Source: Caulobacter endophyticus
Lineage (GTDB): Bacteria; Pseudomonadota; Alphaproteobacteria; Caulobacterales; Caulobacteraceae
Reading direction: 5' to 3'
Assembly: GCF_029543245.1 (NCBI RefSeq)
Contig: NZ_JARQWV010000034.1
Location: 1-51,286 of the forward strand
Length of the DNA stretch: 51,286 nucleotides
In this document: piece by piece, positions 1 through 6,847 of the stretch
Numbering within the stretch: position 1 is the first letter of the stretch
Layout of the letters: every line of letters begins with the position of its first letter
Position numbers and translations under genes: made by a program
Notes under the pieces: model-generated
Seen by the model: only the letters and a program-made list of their open reading frames with translations
Told to the model about the DNA's origin: nothing
Databases searched by the model: none

Positions 1-104
1 GCTAAACAAACACACGGTCTCCGGGCTCCGCCCGGCCGCTCCGCGCCTCCCCGACCTAACGCGTGCGAACGCGGGAGCATGCGAAGCCGCGCCCAACCTC
101 AAGG

Positions 105-127
105 AACCTCCCCCTGTGGGGGAGGTT
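105..127. repeat. GC-rich intergenic hairpin (type C repeat)
   Basis: A perfect 10-bp inverted repeat, AACCTCCCCC and GGGGGAGGTT, with a 3-nt loop. The same CCTCCCCC/GGGGGAGG core recurs several times near 51050-51256, so this is one unit of a dispersed hairpin family. It lies upstream of the DUF1993 gene. Nothing else recognisable was seen in bases 1-195. Confidence 0.7.
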
Positions 128-195
128 CGCCGCCTCAGGGCTGCGCTTGTCACCGAACCACCCTACATCCGGCGCCAAGCCATACCGGAGCTCCC

Positions 196-702
196 ATGAC
201 CATCACCGCCCACCGCGTCAGCGTTCCCGTCTTCGTCCAAGGGCTGAAGGGCCTGTCGGGCGTGCTGGCCAAGGCCGCCGCCCATGTCGAAGAGCGCAAG
301 CTCGACCCCGAGGCCCTGCTGAAGGCGCGGCTCTATCCCGACATGTTCCCGCTGATCCGCCAGGTGCAGATCGCCACCGACTTCGCCAAGGGCGCCAGCG
401 CCCGCCTGGCCGGCGTGGAGGTTCTGGCCTGGGATGACACCGAGACCAGCTTCGCCGACCTGTCGGCCCGCGTCGCCCGCGCCATCGCCTATGTCGAGGG
501 CCTGGATCCCGCCGCCTTCGACGGCGCCGAGGACCGCACCGTGGCCCTGACCCGCCGTGGCGAGACCACCGAGCACAACGCCCTCGACTACCTGACCGCC
601 CAGGCCATGCCGAACTTCTACTTCCACCTCGCAACCGCCTACGCGATCCTGCGCGAGAACGGCGTGGTGCTGGGCAAGCGCGACTTCCTCGGCACGGCCT
701 GA
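196..702 (+). CDS. DUF1993 family protein
   Basis: A 168-residue protein that I recognise as DUF1993, a helical family probably related to the DinB-like four-helix bundle. Visible traits are a long N-terminal helix around VFVQGLKGLSGVLAKAA, a central 'LYPDMFPLIRQVQIATDFAKG' type segment, and a C-terminal 'MPNFYFHLATAYAILRENG' stretch that carries the family's conserved histidine region. The ATG at 196 follows CCGGAGCTCCC, a usable ribosome site, and is preferred over an upstream in-frame ATG inside repeat DNA. It is monocistronic. Molecular function is unknown. Confidence 0.85.
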   Translation: MTITAHRVSVPVFVQGLKGLSGVLAKAAAHVEERKLDPEALLKARLYPDMFPLIRQVQIATDFAKGASARLAGVEVLAWDDTETSFADLSARVARAIAYVEGLDPAAFDGAEDRTVALTRRGETTEHNALDYLTAQAMPNFYFHLATAYAILRENGVVLGKRDFLGTA

Positions 703-711
703 GGCGAAAAA

Positions 712-863
712 TTCTCGTCATCCCGGCCCCCCGGGTCGCGCGAAGCGCGCCCGAGGACAGGCTCCGCGCAGCGGAGAGCCGGGACCCAGGAGCCGGCGCA
801 GTGTGGTCACCCCTGGGTCCCGGGTCTGCGGCGCGTTCGCGCCTTCGCCCGGGATGACGAGAA
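712..863. repeat. Type A dispersed intergenic palindrome
   Basis: A 152-bp element bounded by a perfect 15-bp inverted repeat (TTCTCGTCATCCCGG at 712-726 and its complement at 849-863). A second inverted pair lies inside: CCGGGACCCAGG at 779-790 and CCTGGGTCCCGG at 812-823. The same terminal and internal motifs recur at 5068-5188. The whole element could fold into a long cruciform or a transcript stem. It sits between two genes and codes for nothing convincing. Confidence 0.8.
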
Positions 864-877
864 GAATATGGCGCCCA

Positions 878-982
878 TCAAGGCCGCCGCCGAAACGCCC
901 ATACCAATCCGGCCAAGGCCGTCACCACGCCGGCCACCGCCGACAACACGACCGCCAATTCCTTCAGTACCTCCGGTTCCAT
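878..982 (-). CDS. 34-aa single-pass membrane microprotein, probably SOS-induced (SidA-like)
   Basis: A short ORF starting at ATG 982. It has an acidic/polar N-terminus (MEPEVLKEL), one hydrophobic segment of about 19-21 residues (roughly 10-29: AVVLSAVAGVV, then TALAGLVWAF) and an RRRP C-terminus, so positive-inside would place the C-terminus in the cytoplasm. GGTGGAG lies just before the ATG. A perfect LexA box (1059-1073) lies 77 bp upstream and no other gene is placed to use it. Caulobacter SidA is a 29-residue SOS-induced inner-membrane division inhibitor; size, topology and regulation match, but I could not align the two. Alternatives are a TisB-like SOS toxin or a chance ORF. Its 3' end lies only 15 bp from the type A repeat. 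Confidence 0.6.
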   Translation of the reverse strand: MEPEVLKELAVVLSAVAGVVTALAGLVWAFRRRP

Positions 983-1058
983 TGCTCCACCCGTTACTCG
1001 ACCCCGCATCGCGGTTACGGGCCAGAATGACTCGCTGCGACGTCGAGTTCGGACGTAC

Positions 1059-1073
1059 GTTCCCTTTTTGTTC
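1059..1073 (-). promoter_or_regulatory. LexA (SOS) operator
   Basis: The sequence GTTCCCTTTTTGTTC is an exact match to GTTC-N7-GTTC, the known alphaproteobacterial LexA site. A further GTTC at 1047-1050 gives an imperfect extra half-site with 8-nt spacing. The box lies between the 3' end of the Ada-like gene and the microprotein, both on the minus strand, so the only gene it can drive in the sense direction is the microprotein. I see no clear -10 match. Confidence 0.75.
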
Positions 1074-1090
1074 CGAATCGTGAATGGCGC

Positions 1091-1981
1091 TCAGGCCACC
1101 TCGCGCGTCGCCACCGCTTCCAGGCCCAGGATCGCGGCCTTGCGGGCCAGGCCCCAGTGATAGCCGGTGAGCCGGCCGTCCTTGGCGATGGCCCGGTGGC
1201 AGGGGATCAGCAGCGAGATCGGGTTGGCGCCGATGGCCCCGCCGGTGGCCTGGAAGGCCTTGGGCTTGCCGGCCCAGGCCGCGACCTGACCGTAGGTGGC
1301 CGTGCCGCCGGCAGGGATGCGCAGCAGCGCCTTCCACACCTGCACCTGGTAGGGCGAGCCGATCAGCACCACGGGCAGGGGGCCTTCGCCGGCGCCGAAG
1401 GCCTTGAGGGCCGTTTCCTGAGCGGCCATGTCGTCGCGCACCCAGTCCGCGCCGGGCCAGCGGCGGTGCATGTCGGCGAAGCTGAAGTCGTCATCGCCGT
1501 CCGAGAAGGCCAGGCCCGCCAGGCCGCGCTCAGCCAGCACGAACAGCCCGCGGCCGAACGGGGTAGGGGCCCAGCCCCAGCGCAGGGTCATGCCGGCCCC
1601 GCGCCGTCGCACGTCGCCCGGCGTGGCCGCCTCCTGGGCGATGAACAGGTCGTGCAGCCGCGAGGGCCCCGACAGGCCCGCGTCATAGGCCGCGTCGAGC
1701 ACGCTGGCCCCGGCCTCCAGCGAGCGGCGGGCCTCGGCATGGGCGATGGCCGCCACGAAGGTCTTGGGGCTCACGCCGGCCCAACGGGTGAAGATCCGCT
1801 GGAAGTGGAACGGCGACAGACCCACCGCGTCGGCGGCCTCGTCCAGCGACGGCCGCTCCATCCAGCGCTGGGCCAGCCAGTCCAGGGCGGTGGCCATGCG
1901 GTGGTAATCGGCCGAGCGTTCGGCCAGGCGCGCGAGGATTTCGGACGCGGAAGGTTCGGACTGGACGAGATCGAGGGCCAT
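1091..1981 (-). CDS. ada: AraC-type HTH fused to methylated-DNA-protein-cysteine methyltransferase (Ada/Ogt type)
   Basis: A 296-residue DNA repair protein that removes O6-alkyl groups from guanine by transfer to its own cysteine. The N-terminal ~120 residues form an AraC-type HTH (SPFHFQRIFTRWAGVSPKTF at 56-75). The C-terminal methyltransferase carries the active-site motif PCHR with nucleophile Cys261 (LLIPCHRAIAKDGRLTGYHW). The AdaA zinc/phosphotriester domain of E. coli Ada is missing, so the methyl-phosphotriester switch is absent, and whether it still acts as a regulator is open. ATG 1981 is the natural start. It lies upstream of a LexA-controlled microprotein, which places two DNA-damage genes side by side. 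Confidence 0.9.
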   Translation of the reverse strand: MALDLVQSEPSASEILARLAERSADYHRMATALDWLAQRWMERPSLDEAADAVGLSPFHFQRIFTRWAGVSPKTFVAAIAHAEARRSLEAGASVLDAAYDAGLSGPSRLHDLFIAQEAATPGDVRRRGAGMTLRWGWAPTPFGRGLFVLAERGLAGLAFSDGDDDFSFADMHRRWPGADWVRDDMAAQETALKAFGAGEGPLPVVLIGSPYQVQVWKALLRIPAGGTATYGQVAAWAGKPKAFQATGGAIGANPISLLIPCHRAIAKDGRLTGYHWGLARKAAILGLEAVATREVA

Positions 1982-2043
1982 CGCCGCACTCTACGCCGAC
2001 CGGGGCAGGGCGTCCGCCCGGTTCTTGCGCCGCCTGTCCTGGC

Positions 2044-2520
2044 TCACGCGTAGCGCTCGGCCCGCGCCGCCTTGATCGCCCGCTCCAGGGCGCGGGCGAA
2101 GGCCACCCGCTCCTCGGGGCTCAGCGCCCGGGCGAGCGTCAGGCGGCGGCGCGACATGAAGAGGCGCACGCGGCTCTCGTGCTCGCCCGGCTGGTCGAGG
2201 TCGACGCGGGTGAAGGCCGTCGGCGAGGTCCACACCACCTTGGCGCCCCGGTCGTCCTCGCGGCTGACGGTGATGGCTTCGGCCGTGACCTTCACCCGTT
2301 CCGAGCGTGACAGGGCGCGGTTGCTGGCGCGCAGGGCCAGCCATAGCGCAAGGACGTCCAGCCCCAGGAACGGCAGCACCGGCGGCGCGCCGATCACCAG
2401 CAGGAACACCGCGATCATCAGGTTGAAGGCGACGGCCACGGCCAGCACCACGGCCATGCCGGCGCGGCTCAGCGACCGGTTGGGGCGGATCACGGCGTCC
2501 ATGTAGAGCGCGGCGGCCAT
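2044..2520 (-). CDS. DUF2244 family integral membrane protein
   Basis: A 158-residue protein with two close hydrophobic segments (about 22-42 and 44-65, around a GAPPVLPF turn) followed by a soluble beta-rich tail ('VWTSPTAFTRVDLDQPGEHESRVRLF') and a charged C-terminal helix. This layout matches DUF2244, a family common in Alphaproteobacteria with no known role. An inner ATG at 2502 (MDAVIRPNRS) is an alternative start. The gene diverges from nth, with 65 bp between them. Confidence 0.8.
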   Translation of the reverse strand: MAAALYMDAVIRPNRSLSRAGMAVVLAVAVAFNLMIAVFLLVIGAPPVLPFLGLDVLALWLALRASNRALSRSERVKVTAEAITVSREDDRGAKVVWTSPTAFTRVDLDQPGEHESRVRLFMSRRRLTLARALSPEERVAFARALERAIKAARAERYA

Positions 2521-2585
2521 GCCAAAGGTCTACGCCCCTCGCGCCGCCTTGGCGAGCGGGCCGCATCACGGCATGGTCGCCGCCG

Positions 2586-3272
2586 ATGGCCGCCACCAAA
2601 TCCCTCGTCAAGAAACGTCCCGCCGGCAAGCGGATCACCGCCGCCGAGCGCGAACGCGTGCGCATCCTGTTCGAGCGCTTCGAGAGCCTGGAGCTGCGCC
2701 CCAAGACCGAGCTGAACTATTCCAACCCCTACGAGCTGGTCACCGCCGTGGCCCTGTCGGCCCAGGCCACCGACGTCCAGGTCAACAAGGCCACCGGCCC
2801 GCTGTTCCAGGTCGCCGACAGCGCCGAAAAGATGCTCGAGCTGGGCGAAGACGGCCTGATCTCCTACATCGCCTCGATCGGCCTCTTCCGCACCAAGGCC
2901 AAGAACGTCATCGCCGCCGCCCACATCCTGATGGACCGCTACGGCGGCCAGGTGCCGCTGAACCGCGAGGCGCTGGAAAGCCTGCCGGGCGTGGGCCGCA
3001 AGACCGCCAGCGTGGTGCTGAACGAGCTGGACGTCGAGCCGGCCATCGCCGTCGACACCCACGTGTTCCGCGTCTCGCATCGCCTCAAGCTGTCGGCCGG
3101 CAAGACCCCCGACGCGGTCGAGGATGATCTGATGCGCGTGGTGCCCGGGCCCTACCAGACCCGCGCCCACCACTGGCTGATCCTGCACGGCCGCTACATC
3201 TGCGTAGCGCGCAAGCCCAAGTGCGAGATCTGCAAGATCGCCGACCTCTGCCCGTCGCTGGGCCTGTTCTAG
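2586..3272 (+). CDS. nth: Endonuclease III (DNA glycosylase/AP lyase)
   Basis: A 228-residue base-excision repair enzyme that removes oxidised pyrimidines and nicks the abasic site. The helix-hairpin-helix LPGVGRKTASVV contains the catalytic Lys139, and the aspartate of VDTHVFRVSHRL is Asp157. A [4Fe-4S] cluster is held by Cys206, Cys213, Cys216 and Cys222 (C-x6-C-x2-C-x5-C). Length is normal for the family, with a short basic N-terminal extension. Its TAG stop overlaps by two bases the TAG stop of the convergent MFS gene. Confidence 0.95.
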   Translation: MAATKSLVKKRPAGKRITAAERERVRILFERFESLELRPKTELNYSNPYELVTAVALSAQATDVQVNKATGPLFQVADSAEKMLELGEDGLISYIASIGLFRTKAKNVIAAAHILMDRYGGQVPLNREALESLPGVGRKTASVVLNELDVEPAIAVDTHVFRVSHRLKLSAGKTPDAVEDDLMRVVPGPYQTRAHHWLILHGRYICVARKPKCEICKIADLCPSLGLF

Positions 3273-4498
3273 CGGCTTAAGACCCGCGCGCCCGGCTTGA
3301 AGCGCGCGGTCATCGCCATCATCGCCACGACGCCGGCCGCCATCAGCAGCCAGGCGCCGGACAGGTCGGACGAGGCGTCGCGCACCCAGCCGGCGAAGAA
3401 CGGCATGACGCTGGCCATGACGTAGCCGCCGCCCTGGACGAAGGCCATCAGGTCGCCGGCGCTTTCCGGGTCGCCGGCGTGGTCCAGCGTGACGATCAGA
3501 GACAGCGGGAAGATCGCGCCGATGCCCGCGCCCAAGAGGCAGACGGTCGGCAGCACCAGCCACGGGGCAAGCAGCAGGCAGGCGATGCCGGCCAACAGCG
3601 AGGCCAGGGCCGCCGCCAGCAGCGGCCGGCGGTCGGGGCGGCGGGCGATGGCGGCCGAGACCGTCAGGCCGGCCAGCACCTCGCAGACTGTCAGCGCCGA
3701 CAGGGCGTAGCCGGCCTGGTCGGCGGTCAGGCCGCGGCTGGCGTAGAACGGCGGGAACCAGGCCAGCACCAGGGTGTAGGCGCCGGTGCCGATGCCGAAG
3801 AAGGTCAGCAGCAGCCAGGCGCGCTGGCTCTTCCACATCGACGCTTGGCGCAGGGCGAGCGGGCCGCCGGCCGGGGCGGCCGTTTCGCGCCTCGCGGCGC
3901 GCATCCACAGCGCCAGAGCCAGGACGGCGGGCGCGGCCCACAGGCCGAACATCACCTGCCAGCCGGCCAGGCGGGTGACGCCCGTGGCCATGGCGGCGGC
4001 CACGGCGGCGCCGGCCATGATGCCGGTGGTGTAGAGGCCCATCATCCGCGGCGCGCCCTCGCCGGTCGTCCGCTTGATAAAGCCGGGCATCAAGGCCTGA
4101 ACGGCGGCGACCCCGACGCCGACCATGGCGGCGCTGGCGAAGAGGCCTGCTGTGGTTGGCCAAATGGCCCGCAGGCCGCAGGCCAGCGCGATGGCCAAGA
4201 GGCCGATGGCCACGCCCAGGCGCTCGCCCAGGGCCCGGCGCAGCGGCGCGGCCAAGAGGGCGCCCAGGCCCATCAGCAGGATCGGCAGGGTGGTCAGCAG
4301 GCCCGCCGCCGCCGAGGAGGCGCCGGTGGCAGCCTTGACCTGATCGAGCACGGGGCCAAGCGCGGCCAGGGCCGGGCGCAGGTTCAGGGCCGCCACGACG
4401 ATCGCCGCGATGGTGAGCAGGGCGCCGCTTTTGGCGGCACGCGCGGAAAGAGAGGCGCTTTTACGCGCCTTGGCGTCTTCTTCGTAGGCGAGGACCAC
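3269..4498 (-). CDS. MFS transporter, CynX/NimT type
   Basis: A protein of about 409 residues with some 12 hydrophobic segments, typical of the cyanate/2-nitroimidazole branch of the major facilitator superfamily. The early NLRPALAALGPVL motif is characteristic of that branch. Substrate unknown. I chose GTG 4498; the upstream ATG at 4558 would run through both operator half-sites and into the divergent marR start. The GTG start lies immediately beside the operator, so the mRNA leader is very short or absent. The divergent MarR regulator (4542) is the obvious controller, pointing to export of a toxic compound. Confidence 0.85.
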   Translation of the reverse strand: MVLAYEEDAKARKSASLSARAAKSGALLTIAAIVVAALNLRPALAALGPVLDQVKAATGASSAAAGLLTTLPILLMGLGALLAAPLRRALGERLGVAIGLLAIALACGLRAIWPTTAGLFASAAMVGVGVAAVQALMPGFIKRTTGEGAPRMMGLYTTGIMAGAAVAAAMATGVTRLAGWQVMFGLWAAPAVLALALWMRAARRETAAPAGGPLALRQASMWKSQRAWLLLTFFGIGTGAYTLVLAWFPPFYASRGLTADQAGYALSALTVCEVLAGLTVSAAIARRPDRRPLLAAALASLLAGIACLLLAPWLVLPTVCLLGAGIGAIFPLSLIVTLDHAGDPESAGDLMAFVQGGGYVMASVMPFFAGWVRDASSDLSGAWLLMAAGVVAMMAMTARFKPGARVLSR

Positions 4499-4539
4499 GA
4501 TATATCTCGTCGGAAAGTATCTTGATGGCGAGATATATC
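4499..4539. promoter_or_regulatory. Double operator between MFS and marR genes
   Basis: Two inverted 11-bp arms, GATATATCTCG (4499-4509) and CGAGATATATC (4529-4539), flank a 19-nt spacer. Each arm contains the self-complementary 8-mer GATATATC, 33 bp apart or about three helical turns. The site covers the whole gap between the two divergent start codons, so a bound MarR dimer pair would block both genes. The same 8-mer reappears in the padR control region. Confidence 0.7.
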
Positions 4540-4541
4540 CG

Positions 4542-5054
4542 ATGGCGGCGAAAGCCAAGCGTCATGACCGCGCAGGCGCGGCTTCGGTCCAGTGGCGGCG
4601 CGAGCGGCCGGACCTGGATCCGTTCCCGATGGAGCTGGTCGGCCGCCTCTGCGAGGTGGCCGAGATCGTGCTCAAGGAGCGCCTGGCCCCACTGTTCGCC
4701 GCCCACGGCCTGCAGCGCGGCGAGTTCGACGTGCTGGCCACCCTGCGCCGGGCAGGGGAGCCCTACGCCCTGACCCCGACCGACCTCTATGAGACGGCCA
4801 TGGTCTCGTCGGGGGGCATGACGGCGCGGATCGACCGGCTGGAGAAGATGAACCTGGTCGAGCGCCGTCCGCATCCCAGCGACCGGCGCGGCACGCTGGT
4901 GGCGCTGACGGAGGAGGGCAGGGGGCTGCTGGACAAGATCCTGCCCCTGCACATCGACAATGAGCGGACGTTGCTCGAGGCGCTGGACGCTAGTGAGCAG
5001 CAGGCGCTGAGCGGATTGCTGACCAAACTGCTGGCGGGGTTGGAGCCGGCTTAG
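4542..5054 (+). CDS. MarR family transcriptional regulator
   Basis: A 170-residue winged-helix repressor. The DNA-binding core has the family hallmarks 'LTPTDLYETAMVSSGGMTARIDRLEKMNLVERR' and wing residues HPSDRRGTLVALT (about 85-128). A basic N-terminal tail (MAAKAKRHDRAGAAS) is unusual. ATG 4542 abuts the operator at 4499-4539, which suggests a near-leaderless transcript and autorepression. The divergent MFS exporter is its likely target. Effector unknown. Confidence 0.9.
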   Translation: MAAKAKRHDRAGAASVQWRRERPDLDPFPMELVGRLCEVAEIVLKERLAPLFAAHGLQRGEFDVLATLRRAGEPYALTPTDLYETAMVSSGGMTARIDRLEKMNLVERRPHPSDRRGTLVALTEEGRGLLDKILPLHIDNERTLLEALDASEQQALSGLLTKLLAGLEPA

Positions 5055-5067
5055 CTCCAACTCTCCG

Positions 5068-5188
5068 CGTCATCCCGGACGGCCAGAGGCCGATCCGGGA
5101 CCCAGGGGACTGGGCGCGGCGCTTGCTTCAACGCTGTGGCGGCGGCCCCTGGGTCCCGGCTCTACGCTTCGCTTCGGCCGGGATGACG
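5068..5188. repeat. Type A dispersed intergenic palindrome, second copy
   Basis: A 121-bp element with terminal inverted repeats CGTCATCCCGG (5068-5078) and CCGGGATGACG (5178-5188), and the internal pair CCGGGACCCAGG / CCTGGGTCCCGG. It fills nearly the whole gap between the convergent marR and DUF2218 genes. It matches the element at 712-863 in outer and inner arms but differs in the loops. Confidence 0.8.
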
Positions 5189-5211
5189 AGCGGGAGGGGA
5201 GGGCGGAAGGC

Positions 5212-5553
5212 TCAGACCCCCAGCCCCAGGCCGCCGCGCGCCTTGGGCGGGTCGATGTGGCCGGCCTCGCGGGCGCGGGTCCAGTTCAGCTTCTCGACGC
5301 CTTCGCGGAAGGCGAAGCGCAGGATGTGGTCGGCGACCACCTGCTCCAGCTTGGCGAGGGCCTCGAAGTCTTCGGCCTCGACGGTCATGTCCAGGCCTTC
5401 GGCGTCGGCGGTCATCCGGCACGGGCCCAGCGGCAGCGGGAAGAGGGCCGTCGTCTCGGTCAGCTCGACCTCGAACTTGTGGCCCCAGTGCTTGGCCAGC
5501 TGGGTCATGTAGCGGGCGGCCTTGTCGGTGACGAGGCGAGCGTGGCTTTGCAT
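5212..5553 (-). CDS. DUF2218 family protein
   Basis: A 113-residue soluble protein with the DUF2218 pattern: N-terminal 'SHARLVTDKAARYMTQLAKHWGHK', a central strand region TALFPLPLGPCRMTADAEGL, and the C-terminal 'HILRFAFREGVEKLNW'. Members often sit next to metal or siderophore genes, but the role is unknown. It begins 28 bp after the PadR regulator on the same strand and is probably co-transcribed with it, hence likely controlled by PadR. Confidence 0.85.
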   Translation of the reverse strand: MQSHARLVTDKAARYMTQLAKHWGHKFEVELTETTALFPLPLGPCRMTADAEGLDMTVEAEDFEALAKLEQVVADHILRFAFREGVEKLNWTRAREAGHIDPPKARGGLGLGV

Positions 5554-5581
5554 GAGATGTGCTCCTCTGTTCCGGCCCGGT

Positions 5582-6166
5582 TCAGACAGCTTCGATCTGC
5601 GTTGCGGCGTCGTCCAGCGCCTTGGCGATGGCGCCGATCTGCTCGGAGCTTAGGCTTCCGGCGTGCAGTTTCAACCGCAGGGCCGTCTTCAGGTTCTCGC
5701 GGGCCCGCAGGATCTGCGGCGCGAAGGCGGCGCTGCGCGAGGCGGCCTCGGCCATGCGCGCGAACAGGCCGTTCACCGGCTGGGCGTTGGCTTCCAGGAA
5801 GGCCTGGCCCTCATCGGTGATCGTGTAGAGCTTCTTTCCGCCGCCGGCGTCGGTCGCGGCCACGTAGCCCAGCTCTTCCAGCAGGGTCAGGGTCGGATAG
5901 ATTACGCCCGGGCTGGGGCTGTAGGCGCCGCCGGCCGCGGTCTCGACCGCCTTGATCAGTTCGTAGCCGTGGCTGGGCTTGTCGGCGATCAGCTTCAGCA
6001 CGACCAGGCGCAGGTCGCCGTGATCGAAGAAGCGCCCGCGCGGGCCGCCGCGGCCGAAGCCCCGTCCGCCCATGCCGCCGTGTTCGCGGCCGTCGAAGCC
6101 GAACGGATGGCGGCTGTGGTGACCGCCGTGGCGGCCGTGGTGATGGTGATGATGTCGTCCAAACAT
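5582..6166 (-). CDS. PadR family regulator with native poly-histidine N-terminus
   Basis: A 194-residue regulator. The N-terminal ~50 residues are His/Gly/Arg-rich, opening MFGRHHHHHHGRHGGHHSRH, followed by a PadR winged helix ('RLVVLKLIADKPSHGYELIK', 'PSPGVIYPTLTLLEELGYV') at about 50-125 and a helical C-terminal dimerisation region. The native six-histidine run suggests metal binding as a sensor or store, which is inference. It leads a two-gene unit with DUF2218 and has a 37-bp dyad plus extra GATATATC sites upstream, consistent with autoregulation. Confidence 0.88.
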   Translation of the reverse strand: MFGRHHHHHHGRHGGHHSRHPFGFDGREHGGMGGRGFGRGGPRGRFFDHGDLRLVVLKLIADKPSHGYELIKAVETAAGGAYSPSPGVIYPTLTLLEELGYVAATDAGGGKKLYTITDEGQAFLEANAQPVNGLFARMAEAASRSAAFAPQILRARENLKTALRLKLHAGSLSSEQIGAIAKALDDAATQIEAV

Positions 6167-6183
6167 GTGTGCTCTTTCGATGC

Positions 6184-6220
6184 AGTTTCGTTATATCGAA
6201 ATGATAGATATATCGAAACT
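6184..6220 (-). promoter_or_regulatory. PadR operator candidate
   Basis: A 37-bp inverted repeat with 14-bp arms, AGTTTCGTTATATC (6184-6197) and GATATATCGAAACT (6207-6220), with one mismatch. It begins 18 bp upstream of the padR ATG. A further isolated GATATATC lies at 6243-6250, 36 bp from the one in the right arm. PadR-type repressors bind AT-rich dyads of this kind, so autoregulation is likely. Confidence 0.7.
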
Positions 6221-6255
6221 GATCGGCGTCAAGAGCTATTTAGATATATCTGATG

Positions 6256-6756
6256 CTATCGGGATGCGACGGCGGCGGGGAAGGCCTGGGCGCACAGCTC
6301 CTCGCCGAAGGCGTCGCTGAGCTGTTCCTCGGCCTCGCCCATCTTGATGACCGCCAGGCGCGAGCCGACGATGGTCTTGCCGATGGCGTAGTCGCCGACG
6401 GTCCTGCCGGTGCGCGTATCGACCAGCCGGGCCTGGCTGCGCAGCACGTTGGCGCCGCCGACGAGGGCGGTCATGGCCGGATTGGCCTTGTCGAAGCGGT
6501 CGAGCTTGACCTCCAGCCGCAGCGGCCGCTCGCCCTTGGCGCAGCCGTCCAGCTTGGCCTGCACGCGCTGCTTGAACAGGGCGTCGAAACCCTCGGTGAC
6601 CTTCAGGTCGCCGCGCGTCAGCCGCACCTCGGCGACGCGGGTCTGCGTCTTCCAATCCTTGGGCAGGTCCTCGACCGCCGCGCTGCGCGACAGGCTCACG
6701 CAGCCGGTCGCCATCGTCGCCAAGCCCAGCAGGGCCGCCATCTTCGCCGCGTTCAT
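6256..6756 (-). CDS. Putative lipoprotein
   Basis: A 166-residue protein with a lipoprotein signal: a short basic start (MNAAK), a hydrophobic core, then a lipobox ending MATGC with Cys19. The mature part is beta-rich with a 'VRLTRGDLKVTEGFDALFKQRV' strand region and 'RLEVKLDRFDKANPAM', resembling the general pattern of small outer-membrane-associated lipoproteins, but I recognise no family with certainty. Its stop is only about 90 bp from the padR start, yet the PadR dyad points to padR rather than to this gene. Confidence 0.7.
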   Translation of the reverse strand: MNAAKMAALLGLATMATGCVSLSRSAAVEDLPKDWKTQTRVAEVRLTRGDLKVTEGFDALFKQRVQAKLDGCAKGERPLRLEVKLDRFDKANPAMTALVGGANVLRSQARLVDTRTGRTVGDYAIGKTIVGSRLAVIKMGEAEEQLSDAFGEELCAQAFPAAVASR

Positions 6757-6847
6757 CCGATGTCCTCCAATCCCCGGCCCTGAACGCGCCGACGGCGGAT
6801 TGGTCGCAGGTTGGAAGAACGGCGGTATTGAATAATCGTGCGGCGTC

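Noticed and set aside
4499..4558. ATG 4558 as the start of the MFS transporter
   Set aside because: It would translate through both operator arms and overlap the marR coding start; GTG 4498 gives a normal family N-terminus.
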